64,000 bases of DNA from contig CM069877.1 of NCBI GenBank assembly GCA_036172665.1, forward strand, positions 25,445,001-25,509,000, written 5' to 3'. Of the stretch, positions 24,474-35,580 are shown in pieces. Source of the stretch: Prosopocoilus inquinatus (Eukaryota > Arthropoda > Insecta > Coleoptera > Lucanidae). Position numbers and translations under genes: made by a program. The stretch's first letter is position 1, and each line of letters opens with the position of its first letter. A model generated the notes under the pieces. The model did no database searches, had not been told where the DNA came from, and was given only the letters and a program-made list of their open reading frames with translations.

Positions 24474-24920
24474 CCATCGAAACGCCAAATAACATAGTAG
24501 ATAAGTAAGGATCGATTAGACACATCACAGGAACAACGCTAATGCGTGTTGTTTCGTTCAAAACTATTTCCAGCTTCTGCTGCGTCCGAGAACTTCGTAT
24601 CTCACATCAAAGTTACTGGAGTCCATCGAAACGCCAAATAACATGATAGATGAGTAAGGATCGATTACATACATCACAGGAACAACGCTAATACGTGTTG
24701 TTTCCTTTAAAACTATTTCCAGCTTCGGCTGCGTCCGAAAACGTCGTATCTCACATCAGAGTTACTGGAGTCCATGGAAACGTCAAATAACCTGATAGAT
24801 AAGTAAGGATCGATTAGATACAGCACAGGAACAACGCTAATGCGTGTTGTTTCGTTTAAAACTATTTCTAGCTTCAGCTGCGTCCGAGAAATTCGTATCT
24901 CACATCAAAGTTACTGGAGT
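24474..24920. repeat. Partner of the block at 15118
   Basis: Carries GATTAGACACATC, TTTCCTTTAAAAC, CTTCGGCTGCG and CCATGGAAACG in the same order as 15118-15564. Related monomers with GATTAGACACATC and CCATGGAAACG recur in domain II near 27047 and 27300 but lack TTTCCTTT and CTTCGGCTG. Domain II is therefore the likelier source of the block and 24474 the closest relative. Confidence 0.8.
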
Positions 24921-27900
24921 CCATCGAAACGCCAAATAATATGATAGATGAGTAAGGATCGAGTAGATACATCACAGGAAAACGCTAATGCGTTTTGTTT
25001 CGTTTAAAACTATTTCCAGCTTCTGCTGCGTCCGAAAATTTCGTATCTCACATTAGAGTTACTGGAGTCCATCGAAACGTCAAATAACATGATAGATGAG
25101 TAAGGATCGATTAGATACATCACAGGAACAACGCTAATACGTGTTATTTCATTTAAAACTATTTCCAGCTTCAGCTGCGTCCGAGAACTTCGTATCTCAC
25201 ATCAAAGTTACTGGAGTCCATCGAAACGCCAAATAACATAGTAGATAAGTAAGGATCGATTAGATACATCACAGGAACAACGCTAATACGTGTTGTTTCG
25301 TTCAAAACTATTTCCAGCTTCTGCTGCGTCCGAAAACTTTGTATCTAACATCAGAGTTACCGGAGTCCATCCAAACGTCAAATAACATGATAGATGAGTA
25401 AGGATCGATTAGATACATCACAGGAACAACGCTAATGCGTGTTGTTTCATTTAAAACTATTTCCAGCTCCGCTGCGTCCAAAAACTTCGTATCTCACATC
25501 AGAGTTACTAGAGTCCATCGAAACGTCAAATAACACGATAGATAAGTAAGGATCGATTAGATACAGCACAAGAACAACGCTAATGCGTGTTGTTTCGTTT
25601 AAAACTATTTCCAGCTTCTGCTGCGTCCGAGAACTTCGTATCTCACATCAAAGTTACTGGAGTCCATCGAAACGCCAAATAACATGATAGATGAGTAAGG
25701 ATCGATTACATACATCACAGGAACAACGCTAATACGTGTTGTTTCGTTTAAAACTATTTCCAGCTTCTGCTGCGTCCGAGAACGTCGTATCTCACATCAG
25801 AGTTACTGGAGTCGATCGAAACGTCAAATAACCTGATAGATAAGTAAGGATCGATTAGATACAGCACAGGAACAACGCTAATGCGTGTTGTTTCGTTTAA
25901 AACTATTTCCAGCTTCAGCTGCGTCCGAGAACTTCGTATCTCACATCAAAGTTACTGGAGTCCATCGAAACGCCATATAACATAGTAGATAAGTAAGGAT
26001 CGATTAGATACATCACAGGAACAACGCAAATACGTGTTTCGTTCAAAACTATTTCCAGCTTCTGCTGCGTCCGAAAACTTCGTATCTCACATCAGAGTTA
26101 CTAGAGTCCATCTAAACGTCAAATAACACGATAGATAAGTAAGGATCGATTAGATACAGCACAAGAACAACGCTAATGCGTGTTGTTTCGTTTAAAACTA
26201 TTTCCAGCTTCAGCTGCGTCCGAGAACTTCGTATCTCACATCAAAGTTACTGGAGTCCATCCAAACGTCAAATAACATGATAGATGAGTAAGGATCGATT
26301 AGATACATCACAGGAACAACGCTAATGCGTGTTGTTTCATTTAAAACTATTTCCAGCTCCCGCTGCGTCCAAAAACTTCGTTTCTCACATCAGAGTTAAT
26401 GGAGTCCATCGAAACGCCATATAACATAGTAGATAAGTAAGGATCGATTAGATACATCACAGGAACAACGCAAATACGTGTTGTTTCGTTCAAAACTATT
26501 TCCAGCTTCTGCTGCGTCCGAGAACTTCGTATCTCACATCAAAGTTACTGGAGTCCATCGAAACGCCAAATAACATGATAGATGAGTAAGGATCGATTAC
26601 ATACATCACAGGAACAACGCTAATACGTGTTGTTTCGTTTAAAACTATTTCCAGCTTCTGCTGCGTCCGAAAACGTCGTATCTCACATCAGAGTTACTGG
26701 AGTCCATGGAAACGTCAAATAACCTGATAGATAAGTAAGGATCGATTAGATACAGCACAGGAACAACGCAAATACGTGTTGTTTCGTTCAAAACTATTTC
26801 CAGCTTCTGCTGCGTCCGAAAACTTCGTATCTCACATCAGAGTTACTAGAGTCCATTGAAACGTCAAATAACACGATAGATAAGTAAGGATCGATTAGAT
26901 ACAGCACAAGAACAACGCTAATGCGTGTTGTTTCGTTTAAAACTATTTCCAGCTTCAGCTGCGTCCGAGAACTTCGTATCTCACATCAAAGTTACTGGAG
27001 TCCATCGAAACGCCAAATAACATAGTAGATAAGTAAGGATCGATTAGACACATCACAGGAACAACGCTAATGCGTGTTGTTTCGTTCAAAACTATTTCCA
27101 GCTTCTGCTGCGTCCGAGAACTTCGTATCTCACATCAAAGTTACTGGAGTCCATCGAAACGCCAAATAACATGATAGATGAGTAAGGATCGATTACATAC
27201 ATCACAGGAACAACGCTAATACGTGTTGTTTCGTTTAAAACTATTTCCAGCTTCTGCTGCGTCCGAAAACGTCGTATCTCACATCAGAGTTACTGGAGTC
27301 CATGGAAACGTCAAATAACCTGATAGATAAGTAAGGATCGATTAGATACAGCACAGGAACAACGCTAATGCGTGTTGTTTCGTTTAAAACTATTTCTAGC
27401 TTCAGCTGCGTCCGAGAAATTCGTATCTCACATCAAAGTTACTGGAGTCCATCGAAACGCCAAATAACATGATAGATGAGTACGGATCGAGTAGATACAT
27501 CACAGGAAAACGCTAATGCGTTTTGTTTCGTTTAAAACTATTTCCAGCTTCTGCTGCGTCCGAAAATTTCGTATCTCACATTAGAGTTACTGGAGTCCAT
27601 CGAAACGTCATATAACATAGTAGATAAGTAAGGATCGATTAGATACATCACAGGAACAACGCAAATACGTGTTGTTTCGTTCAAAACTATTTCCAGCTTC
27701 TGCTGCGTCCGAGAACTTCGTATCTCACATCAAAGTTACTGGAGTCCATCGAAACGCCAAATAACATGATAGATGAGTAAGGATCGATTACATACATCAC
27801 AGGAACAACGCTAATACGTGTTGTTTCGTTTAAAACTATTTCCAGCTTCTGCTGCGTCCGAAAACGTCGTATCTCACATCAGAGTTACTGGAGTCCATGG

Positions 27901-28786
27901 AAACGTCAAATAACCTGATAGATAAGTAAGGATCGATTAGATACAGCACAGGAACAACGCAAATACGTGTTGTTTCGTTCAAAACTATTTCCAGCTTCTG
28001 CTGCGTCCGAAAACTTCGTATCTCACATCAGAGTTACTAGAGTCCATTGAAACGTCAAATAACACGATAGATAAGTAAGGATCGATTAGATACAGCACAA
28101 GAACAACGCTAATGCGTGTTGTTTCGTTTAAAACTATTTCTAGCTTCTGCTGCGTCCGAAAATTTCGTATCTCACATTAGAGTTACTGGAGTACATCGAA
28201 ACGCCAAATAACATGATAGATGAGTAAGGATCGAGTAGATACATCACAGGAAAATGCTAATGCGTTTTGTTTCGTTTAAAACTATTTCCAGCTTCTGCTG
28301 CGTCCGAAAACGTCGTATCTCACATCAGAGTTACTGGAGTCCATCGAAACGTGAAATAACATGATAGATGAGTAAGGATCGATTAGATACATCACAGGAA
28401 CAACGCTAATGCGTGTTGTTTCGTTTAAAACTATTTCTAGCTTCAGCTGCGTCCGAGAACTTCGTATCTCACATCAAAGTTACTGGAGTCCATCGAAACG
28501 CCAAATAATATGATAGATGAGTAAGGATCGAGTAGATACATCACAGGAACAACGTTAATGCGTTTTGTTTCGTTTAAAACTATTTCTAGCTTCTGCTGCG
28601 TCCGAAAATTTCGTATCTCACATTAGAGTTACTGGAGTACATCGAAACGCCAAATAACATGATAGATGAGTAAGGATCGAGTAGATACATCACAGGAAAA
28701 TGCTAATGCGTTTTGTTTCGTTTAAAACTATTTCCAGCTTCTGCTGCGTCCGAAAACGTCGTATCTCACATCAGAGTTACTGGAGT

Positions 28787-30721
28787 CCATCGAAACGTCA
28801 AATAACCTGATAGATAAGTAAGGATCGATTAGATACAGCACAGGAACAACGCTAATGCGTGTTGTTTCGTTTAAAACTATTTCTAGCTTCAGCTGCGTCC
28901 GAGAAATTCGTATCTCACATCAAAGTTACTGGAGTCCATCGAAACGCCAAATAACATGATAGATAAGTAAGGATCGATTAGATACATCACAGGAACAACG
29001 CTAATACGTGTTGTTTCGTTCAAAACTATTTCCAGCTTCTGCTGCGTCAGAAAACTTTGTATCTAACATCAGAGTTACCGGAGTCCATCCAAACGTCAAA
29101 TAACATGATAGATGAGTAAGGATCGATTAGATACATCACAGGAACAACGCTAATGCGTGTTGTTTCATTTAAAACTATTTCCAGCTCCCGCTGCGTCCAA
29201 AATCTTCGTATCTCACATCAGAGTTACTAGAGTCCATCGAAACGTCAAATTACACGATAGATAAGTAGGGATCGATTAGATACATCACAGGAACAACGCT
29301 AATGCGTGTTGTTTCGTTTAAAACTATTTCTAGCTTCTGCTGCGTCCGAAAATTTCGTATCTCACATTAGAGTTACTGGAGTACATCGAAACGCCAAATA
29401 ACATGATAGATGAGTAAGGATCGAGTAGATACATCACAGGAAAATGCTAATGCGTTTTGTTTCGTTTAAAACTATTTCCAGCTTCTGCTGCGTCCGAAAA
29501 CGTCGTATCTCACATCAGAGTTACTGGAGTCCATCGAAACGTGAAATAACATGATAGATGAGTAAGGATCGATTAGATACATCACAGGAACAACGCTAAT
29601 GCGTGTTGTTTCGTTTAAAACTATTTCTAGCTTCAGCTGCGTCCGAAAATTTCGTATCTCTCATTAGAGTTACTGGAGTCAATCGAAACGCCAAATAACA
29701 TGATAGATGAGTAAGGATCGATTAGATACCGCACAGGAACAACGCTAATGCGTGTTGTTTCGTTTAAAACTATTTCTAGCTTCAGCTGCGTCCGAGAAAT
29801 TCGTATCTCACATCAAAGTTACTGGAGTCCATCGAAACGCCAAATAAAATGATAGATGAGTAAGGATCGAGTAGATACATCACAGGAAAACGCTAATGCG
29901 TTTTGTTTCGTTTAAAAATATTTCCAGCTTCTGCTGCGTCCGAAAACGTCGTATCTCACATCAGAGTTACTGGAGTCCATCGAAACGTCAAATAACCTGA
30001 TAGATAAGTAAGGATCGATTAGATACAGCACAGGAACAACGCTAATGCGTGTTGTTTCGTTTAAAACTATTTCTAGCTTCAGCTGCGTCCGAGAAATTCG
30101 TATCTCACATTAGAGTTACTGGAGTCCATCGAAACGTCATATAACATAGTAGATAAGTAAGGATCGATTAGATACATCACAGGAACAACGCAAATACGTG
30201 TTGTTTCGTTCAAAACTATTTCCAGCTTCTGCTGCGTCCGAGAACTTCGTATCTCACATCAAAGTTACTGGAGTCCATCGAAACGCCAAATAACATGATA
30301 GATGAGTAAGGATCGATTACATACATCACAGGAACAACGCTAATACGTGTTGTTTCGTTTAAAACTATTTCCAGCTTCTGCTGCGTCCGAAAACGTCGTA
30401 TCTCACATCAGAGTTACTGGAGTCCATGGAAACGTCAAATAACCTGATAGATAAGTAAGGATCGATTAGATACAGCACAGGAACAACGCAAATACGTGTT
30501 GTTTCGTTCAAAACTATTTCCAGCTTCTGCTGCGTCCGAAAACGTCGTATCTCACATCAGAGTTACTGGAGTCCATGGAAACGTCAAATAACCTGATAGA
30601 TAAGTAAGGATCGATTAGATACAGCACAGGAACAACGCAAATACGTGTTGTTTCGTTCAAAACTATTTCCAGCTTCTGCTGCGTCCGAAAACGTCGTATC
30701 TCACATCAGAGTTACTGGAGT
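28787..30721. repeat. 1935-bp HOR unit, first copy (13 monomers)
   Basis: Markers here recur 1935 bp later: CGTCAAATAACCTG after CCATCG at 28787 and 30722, GCGTCAGAAAAC at 29046 and 30981, GGAGTACATCG at 29381 and 31316, CGTCATATAAC at 30135 and 32070, and CCATGG at 30424 and 32359. 1935 is 13 x 149 minus two single-base losses. The two copies abut, so this is a true tandem duplication. Its last two monomers are identical to each other (see 30424). Confidence 0.85.
30424..30721. repeat. Two adjacent identical monomers
   Basis: The monomers at 30424-30572 and 30573-30721 read identically by eye through CCATGGAAACG, CCTGATAGATAAG, ACAGCACAGG, CGCAAATACG, TTCGTTCAAAAC and GAAAACGTCG. Adjacent monomers elsewhere in this array nearly always differ at many positions, so this is a recent single-monomer duplication. 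Confidence 0.82.
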
Positions 30722-32480
30722 CCATCGAAACGTCAAATAACCTGATAGATAAGTAAGGATCGATTAGATACAGCACAGGAACAACGCTAATGCGTGTTGT
30801 TTCGTTTAAAACTATTTCTAGCTTCAGCTGCGTCCGAGAAATTCGTATCTCACATCAAAGTTACTGGAGTCCATCGAAACGCCAAATAACATGATAGATA
30901 AGTAAGGATCGATTAGATACATCACAGGAACAACGCTAATACGTGTTGTTTCGTTCAAAACTATTTCCAGCTTCTGCTGCGTCAGAAAACTTTGTATCTA
31001 ACATCAGAGTTACCGGAGTCCATCCAAACGTCAAATAACATGATAGATGAGTAAGGATCGATTAGATACATCACAGGAACAACGCTAATGCGTGTTGTTT
31101 CATTTAAAACTATTTCCAGCTCCCGCTGCGTCCAAAATCTTCGTATCTCACATCAGAGTTACTAGAGTCCATCGAAACGTCAAATTACACGATAGATAAG
31201 TAGGGATCGATTAGATACATCACAGGAACAACGCTAATGCGTGTTGTTTCGTTTAAAACTATTTCTAGCTTCTGCTGCGTCCGAAAATTTCGTATCTCAC
31301 ATTAGAGTTACTGGAGTACATCGAAACGCCAAATAACATGATAGATGAGTAAGGATCGCGTAGATACATCACAGGAAAATGCTAATGCGTTTTGTTTCGT
31401 TTAAAACTATTTCCAGCTTCTGCTGCGTCCGAAAACGTCGTATCTCACATCAGAGTTACTGGAGTCCATCGAAACGTGAAATAACATGATAGATGAGTAA
31501 GGATCGATTAGATACATCACAGGAACAACGCTAATGCGTGTTGTTTCGTTTAAAACTATTTCTAGCTTCAGCTGCGTCCGAAAATTTCGTATCTCTCATT
31601 AGAGTTACTGGAGTCAATCGAAACGCCAAATAACATGATAGATGAGTAAGGATCGATTAGATACCGCACAGGAACAACGCTAATGCGTGTTGTTTCGTTT
31701 AAAACTATTTCTAGCTTCAGCTGCGTCCGAGAAATTCGTATCTCACATCAAAGTTACTGGAGTCCATCGAAACGCCAAATAAAATGATAGATGAGTAAGG
31801 ATCGAGTAGATACATCACAGGAAAACGCTAATGCGTTTTGTTTCGTTTAAAAATATTTCCAGCTTCTGCTGCGTCCGAAAACGTCGTATCTCACATCAGA
31901 GTTACTGGAGTCCATCGAAACGTCAAATAACCTGATAGATAAGTAAGGATCGATTAGATACAGCACAGGAACAACGCTAATGCGTGTTGTTTCGTTTAAA
32001 ACTATTTCTAGCTTCAGCTGCGTCCGAGAAATTCGTATCTCACATTAGAGTTACTGGAGTCCATCGAAACGTCATATAACATAGTAGATAAGTAAGGATC
32101 GATTAGATACATCACAGGAACAACGCAAATACGTGTTGTTTCGTTCAAAACTATTTCCAGCTTCTGCTGCGTCCGAGAACTTCGTATCTCACATCAAAGT
32201 TACTGGAGTCCATCGAAACGCCAAATAACATGATAGATGAGTAAGGATCGATTACATACATCACAGGAACAACGCTAATACGTGTTGTTTCGTTTAAAAC
32301 TATTTCCAGCTTCTGCTGCGTCCGAAAACGTCGTATCTCACATCAGAGTTACTGGAGTCCATGGAAACGTCAAATAACCTGATAGATAAGTAAGGATCGA
32401 TTAGATACAGCACAGGAACAACGCAAATACGTGTTGTTTCGTTCAAAACTATTTCCAGCTTCTGCTGCGTCCGAAAACTT
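30722..32480. repeat. 1935-bp HOR unit, second copy
   Basis: Repeats 28787-30721 in the same order with few changes (for example GGATCGCGTAG near 31356 against GGATCGAGTAG). It follows the first copy to about 32480, where CCATTGAAACG and CACGATAGATAAG appear instead of the second CCATGG monomer. The end is approximate. Confidence 0.8.
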
Positions 32481-32507
32481 CGTATCTCACATCAGAGTTA
32501 CTAGAGT

Positions 32508-32745
32508 CCATTGAAACGTCAAATAACACGATAGATAAGTAAGGATCGATTAGATACAGCACAAGAACAACGCTAATGCGTGTTGTTTCGTTTAAAACTA
32601 TTTCCAGCTTCATAACATGATAGATGAGTAAGGATCGATTAGATACATCACAGGAACAACGCTAATGCGTGTTGTTTCGTTTAAAACTATTTCTAGCTTC
32701 TGCTGCGTCCGAAAATTTCGTATCTCACATTAGAGTTACTGGAGT
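32508..32745. repeat. Fused pair of monomers with a 60-bp deletion
   Basis: CTATTTCCAGCTTCA runs directly into TAACATGATAGATGAG at 32612/32613, losing 60 bp that should hold GCTGCGTCCG through CCATCGAAACGCCAAA. The pair spans 238 bp instead of 298. There is no obvious long homology at the junction (at most a few bases such as A/CA). It coincides with the left edge of the block displaced by 4553 bp, so it probably marks the breakpoint of that rearrangement. Confidence 0.88.
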
Positions 32746-34660
32746 ACATCGAAACGCCAAATAACATGATAGATGAGTAAGGATCGAGTAGATACATCAC
32801 AGGAAAATGCTAATGCGTTTTGTTTCGTTTAAAACTATTTCCAGCTTCTGCTGCGTCCGAAAACGTCGTATCTCACATCAGAGTTACTGGAGTCCATCGA
32901 AACGTGAAATAACATGATAGATGAGTAAGGATCGATTAGATACATCACAGGAACAACGCTAATGCGTGTTGTTTCGTTTAAAACTATTTCTAGCTTCAGC
33001 TGCGTCCGAGAACTTCGTATCTCACATCAAAGTTACTGGAGTCCATCGAAACGCCAAATAATATGATAGATGAGTAAGGATCGAGTAGATACATCACAGG
33101 AACAACGTTAATGCGTTTTGTTTCGTTTAAAACTATTTCTAGCTTCTGCTGCGTCCGAAAATTTCGTATCTCACATTAGAGTTACTGGAGTACATCGAAA
33201 CGCCAAATAACATGATAGATGAGTAAGGATCGAGTAGATACATCACAGGAAAATGCTAATGCGTTTTGTTTCGTTTAAAACTATTTCCAGCTTCTGCTGC
33301 GTCCGAAAACGTCGTATCTCACATCAGAGTTACTGGAGTCCATCGAAACGTCAAATAACCTGATAGATAAGTAAGGATCGATTAGATACAGCACAGGAAC
33401 AACGCTAATGCGTGTTGTTTCGTTTAAAACTATTTCTAGCTTCAGCTGCGTCCGAGAAATTCGTATCTCACATCAAAGTTACTGGAGTCCATCGAAACGC
33501 CAAATAACATGATAGATAAGTAAGGATCGATTAGATACATCACAGGAACAACGCTAATACGTGTTGTTTCGTTCAAAACTATTTCCAGCTTCTGCTGCGT
33601 CAGAAAACTTTGTATCTAACATCAGAGTTACCGGAGTCCATCCAAACGTCAAATAACATGATAGATGAGTAAGGATCGATTAGATACATCACAGGAACAA
33701 CGCTAATGCGTGTTGTTTCATTTAAAACTATTTCCAGCTCCCGCTGCGTCCAAAATCTTCGTATCTCACATCAGAGTTACTAGAGTCCATCGAAACGTCA
33801 AATTACACGATAGATAAGTAGGGATCGATTAGATACATCACAGGAACAACGCTAATGCGTGTTGTTTCGTTTAAAACTATTTCTAGCTTCTGCTGCGTCC
33901 GAAAATTTCGTATCTCACATTAGAGTTACTGGAGTACATCGAAACGCCAAATAACATGATAGATGAGTAAGGATCGAGTAGATACATCACAGGAAAATGC
34001 TAATGCGTTTTGTTTCGTTTAAAACTATTTCCAGCTTCTGCTGCGTCCGAAAACGTCGTATCTCACATCAGAGTTACTGGAGTCCATCGAAACGTGAAAT
34101 AACATGATAGATGAGTAAGGATCGATTAGATACATCACAGGAACAACGCTAATGCGTGTTGTTTCGTTTAAAACTATTTCTAGCTTCAGCTGCGTCCGAA
34201 AATTTCGTATCTCACATTAGAGTTACTGGAGTCAATCGAAACGCCAAATAACATGATAGATGAGTAAGGATCGATTAGATACCGCACAGGAACAACGCTA
34301 ATGCGTGTTGTTTCGTTTAAAACTATTTCTAGCTTCAGCTGCGTCCGAGAAATTCGTATCTCACATCAAAGTTACTGGAGTCCATCGAAACGCCAAATAA
34401 AATGATAGATGAGTAAGGATCGAGTAGATACATCACAGGAAAACGCTAATGCGTTTTGTTTCGTTTAAAAATATTTCCAGCTTCTGCTGCGTCCGAAAAC
34501 GTCGTATCTCACATCAGAGTTACTGGAGTCCATCGAAACGTCAAATAACCTGATAGATAAGTAAGGATCGATTAGATACAGCACAGGAACAACGCTAATG
34601 CGTGTTGTTTCGTTTAAAACTATTTCTAGCTTCAGCTGCGTCCGAGAAATTCGTATCTCA
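32613..34660. repeat. Block displaced by 4553 bp from 28060-30107
   Basis: Ordered markers match the earlier locus at a constant offset of 4553 bp: GGAGTACATCG at 28191/32744, 28637/33190 and 29381/33934; GCGTCAGAAAAC at 29046/33599; ATACCGCAC near 29727/34280. 4553 equals 31 x 149 minus 66, of which 60 bp is the deletion at 32612. The match ends near 34660, where CATCAAAG here replaces CATTAGAG there. Confidence 0.83.
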
Positions 34661-35130
34661 CATCAAAGTTACTGGAGTCCATCGAAACGCCAAATAACAT
34701 GATAGATAAGTAAGGATCGATTAGATACATCACAGGAACAACGCTAATACGTGTTGTTTCGTTCAAAACTATTTCCAGCTTCTGCTGCGTCCGAAAACTT
34801 TGTATCTAACATCAGAGTTACCGGAGTCCATCCAAAGGTCAAATAACATGATAGATGAGTAAGGATCGATTAGATACATCACAGGAACAACGCTAATGCG
34901 TGTTGTTTCATTTAAAACTATTTCCAGCTCCCGCTGCGTCCAAAATCTTCGTATCTCACATCAGACTTACTAGAGTCCATCGAAACGTCAAATTACACGA
35001 TAGATAAGTAGGGATCGATTAGATACATCACAGGAACAACGCTAATGCGTGTTGTTTCGTTTAAAACTATTTCCAGCTTCTGCTGCGTCCGAAAATTTCG
35101 TATCTCACATTAGAGACACTGGAGTCCATC

Positions 35131-35580
35131 GAAACGTGAAATAACATGATAGATGAGTAAGGATCGATTAGATACATCACAGGAACAACGATAATGCGTG
35201 TTGTTTCATTTAAAACTATTTCCAGCTTCTGCTGCGTCCGAGAACATCTTATCTCACATCAGAGTAACTAGAGTCCATCGAAACGCCAAATAACAAAATA
35301 GATGAGTAAGGATCGATTAGAAACATCACAGGAACAACGCTAATGCGTGTTGTTTCGTTCAAAACTATTTCCAGCTTCTGCTGCGTCCGAGAACTTCGTA
35401 TCTCACATCAAAGTTACTGGAGTCCATCGAAACGCCAAATAACATGATAGATGAGTAAGGATCGATTACATACATCACAGGAACAACGCTAATACGTGTT
35501 GTTTCGTTTAAAACTATTTCCAGCTTCTGCTGCGTCCGAAAACGTCGTATCTCACATCAGAGTTACTGGAGTCGATCGAG
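35131..35580. repeat. Domain I-like island inside domain II
   Basis: These three monomers carry the linked set AACGATAATGCG, AACATCTTATCTC, GAGTAACTAGAG, GATTAGAAAC, GATTACATAC and GTCGATCGA. That set is the series of copies A, C, D and E just after the 139-bp monomer (for example AACGATAATGCG at 1245 and 35188; offset 33943 holds for GAGTAACTAG too). The 10-bp deletion itself is absent here. AACGATAATGCG is otherwise confined to the 139-bp monomers of domain I. Confidence 0.8.
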
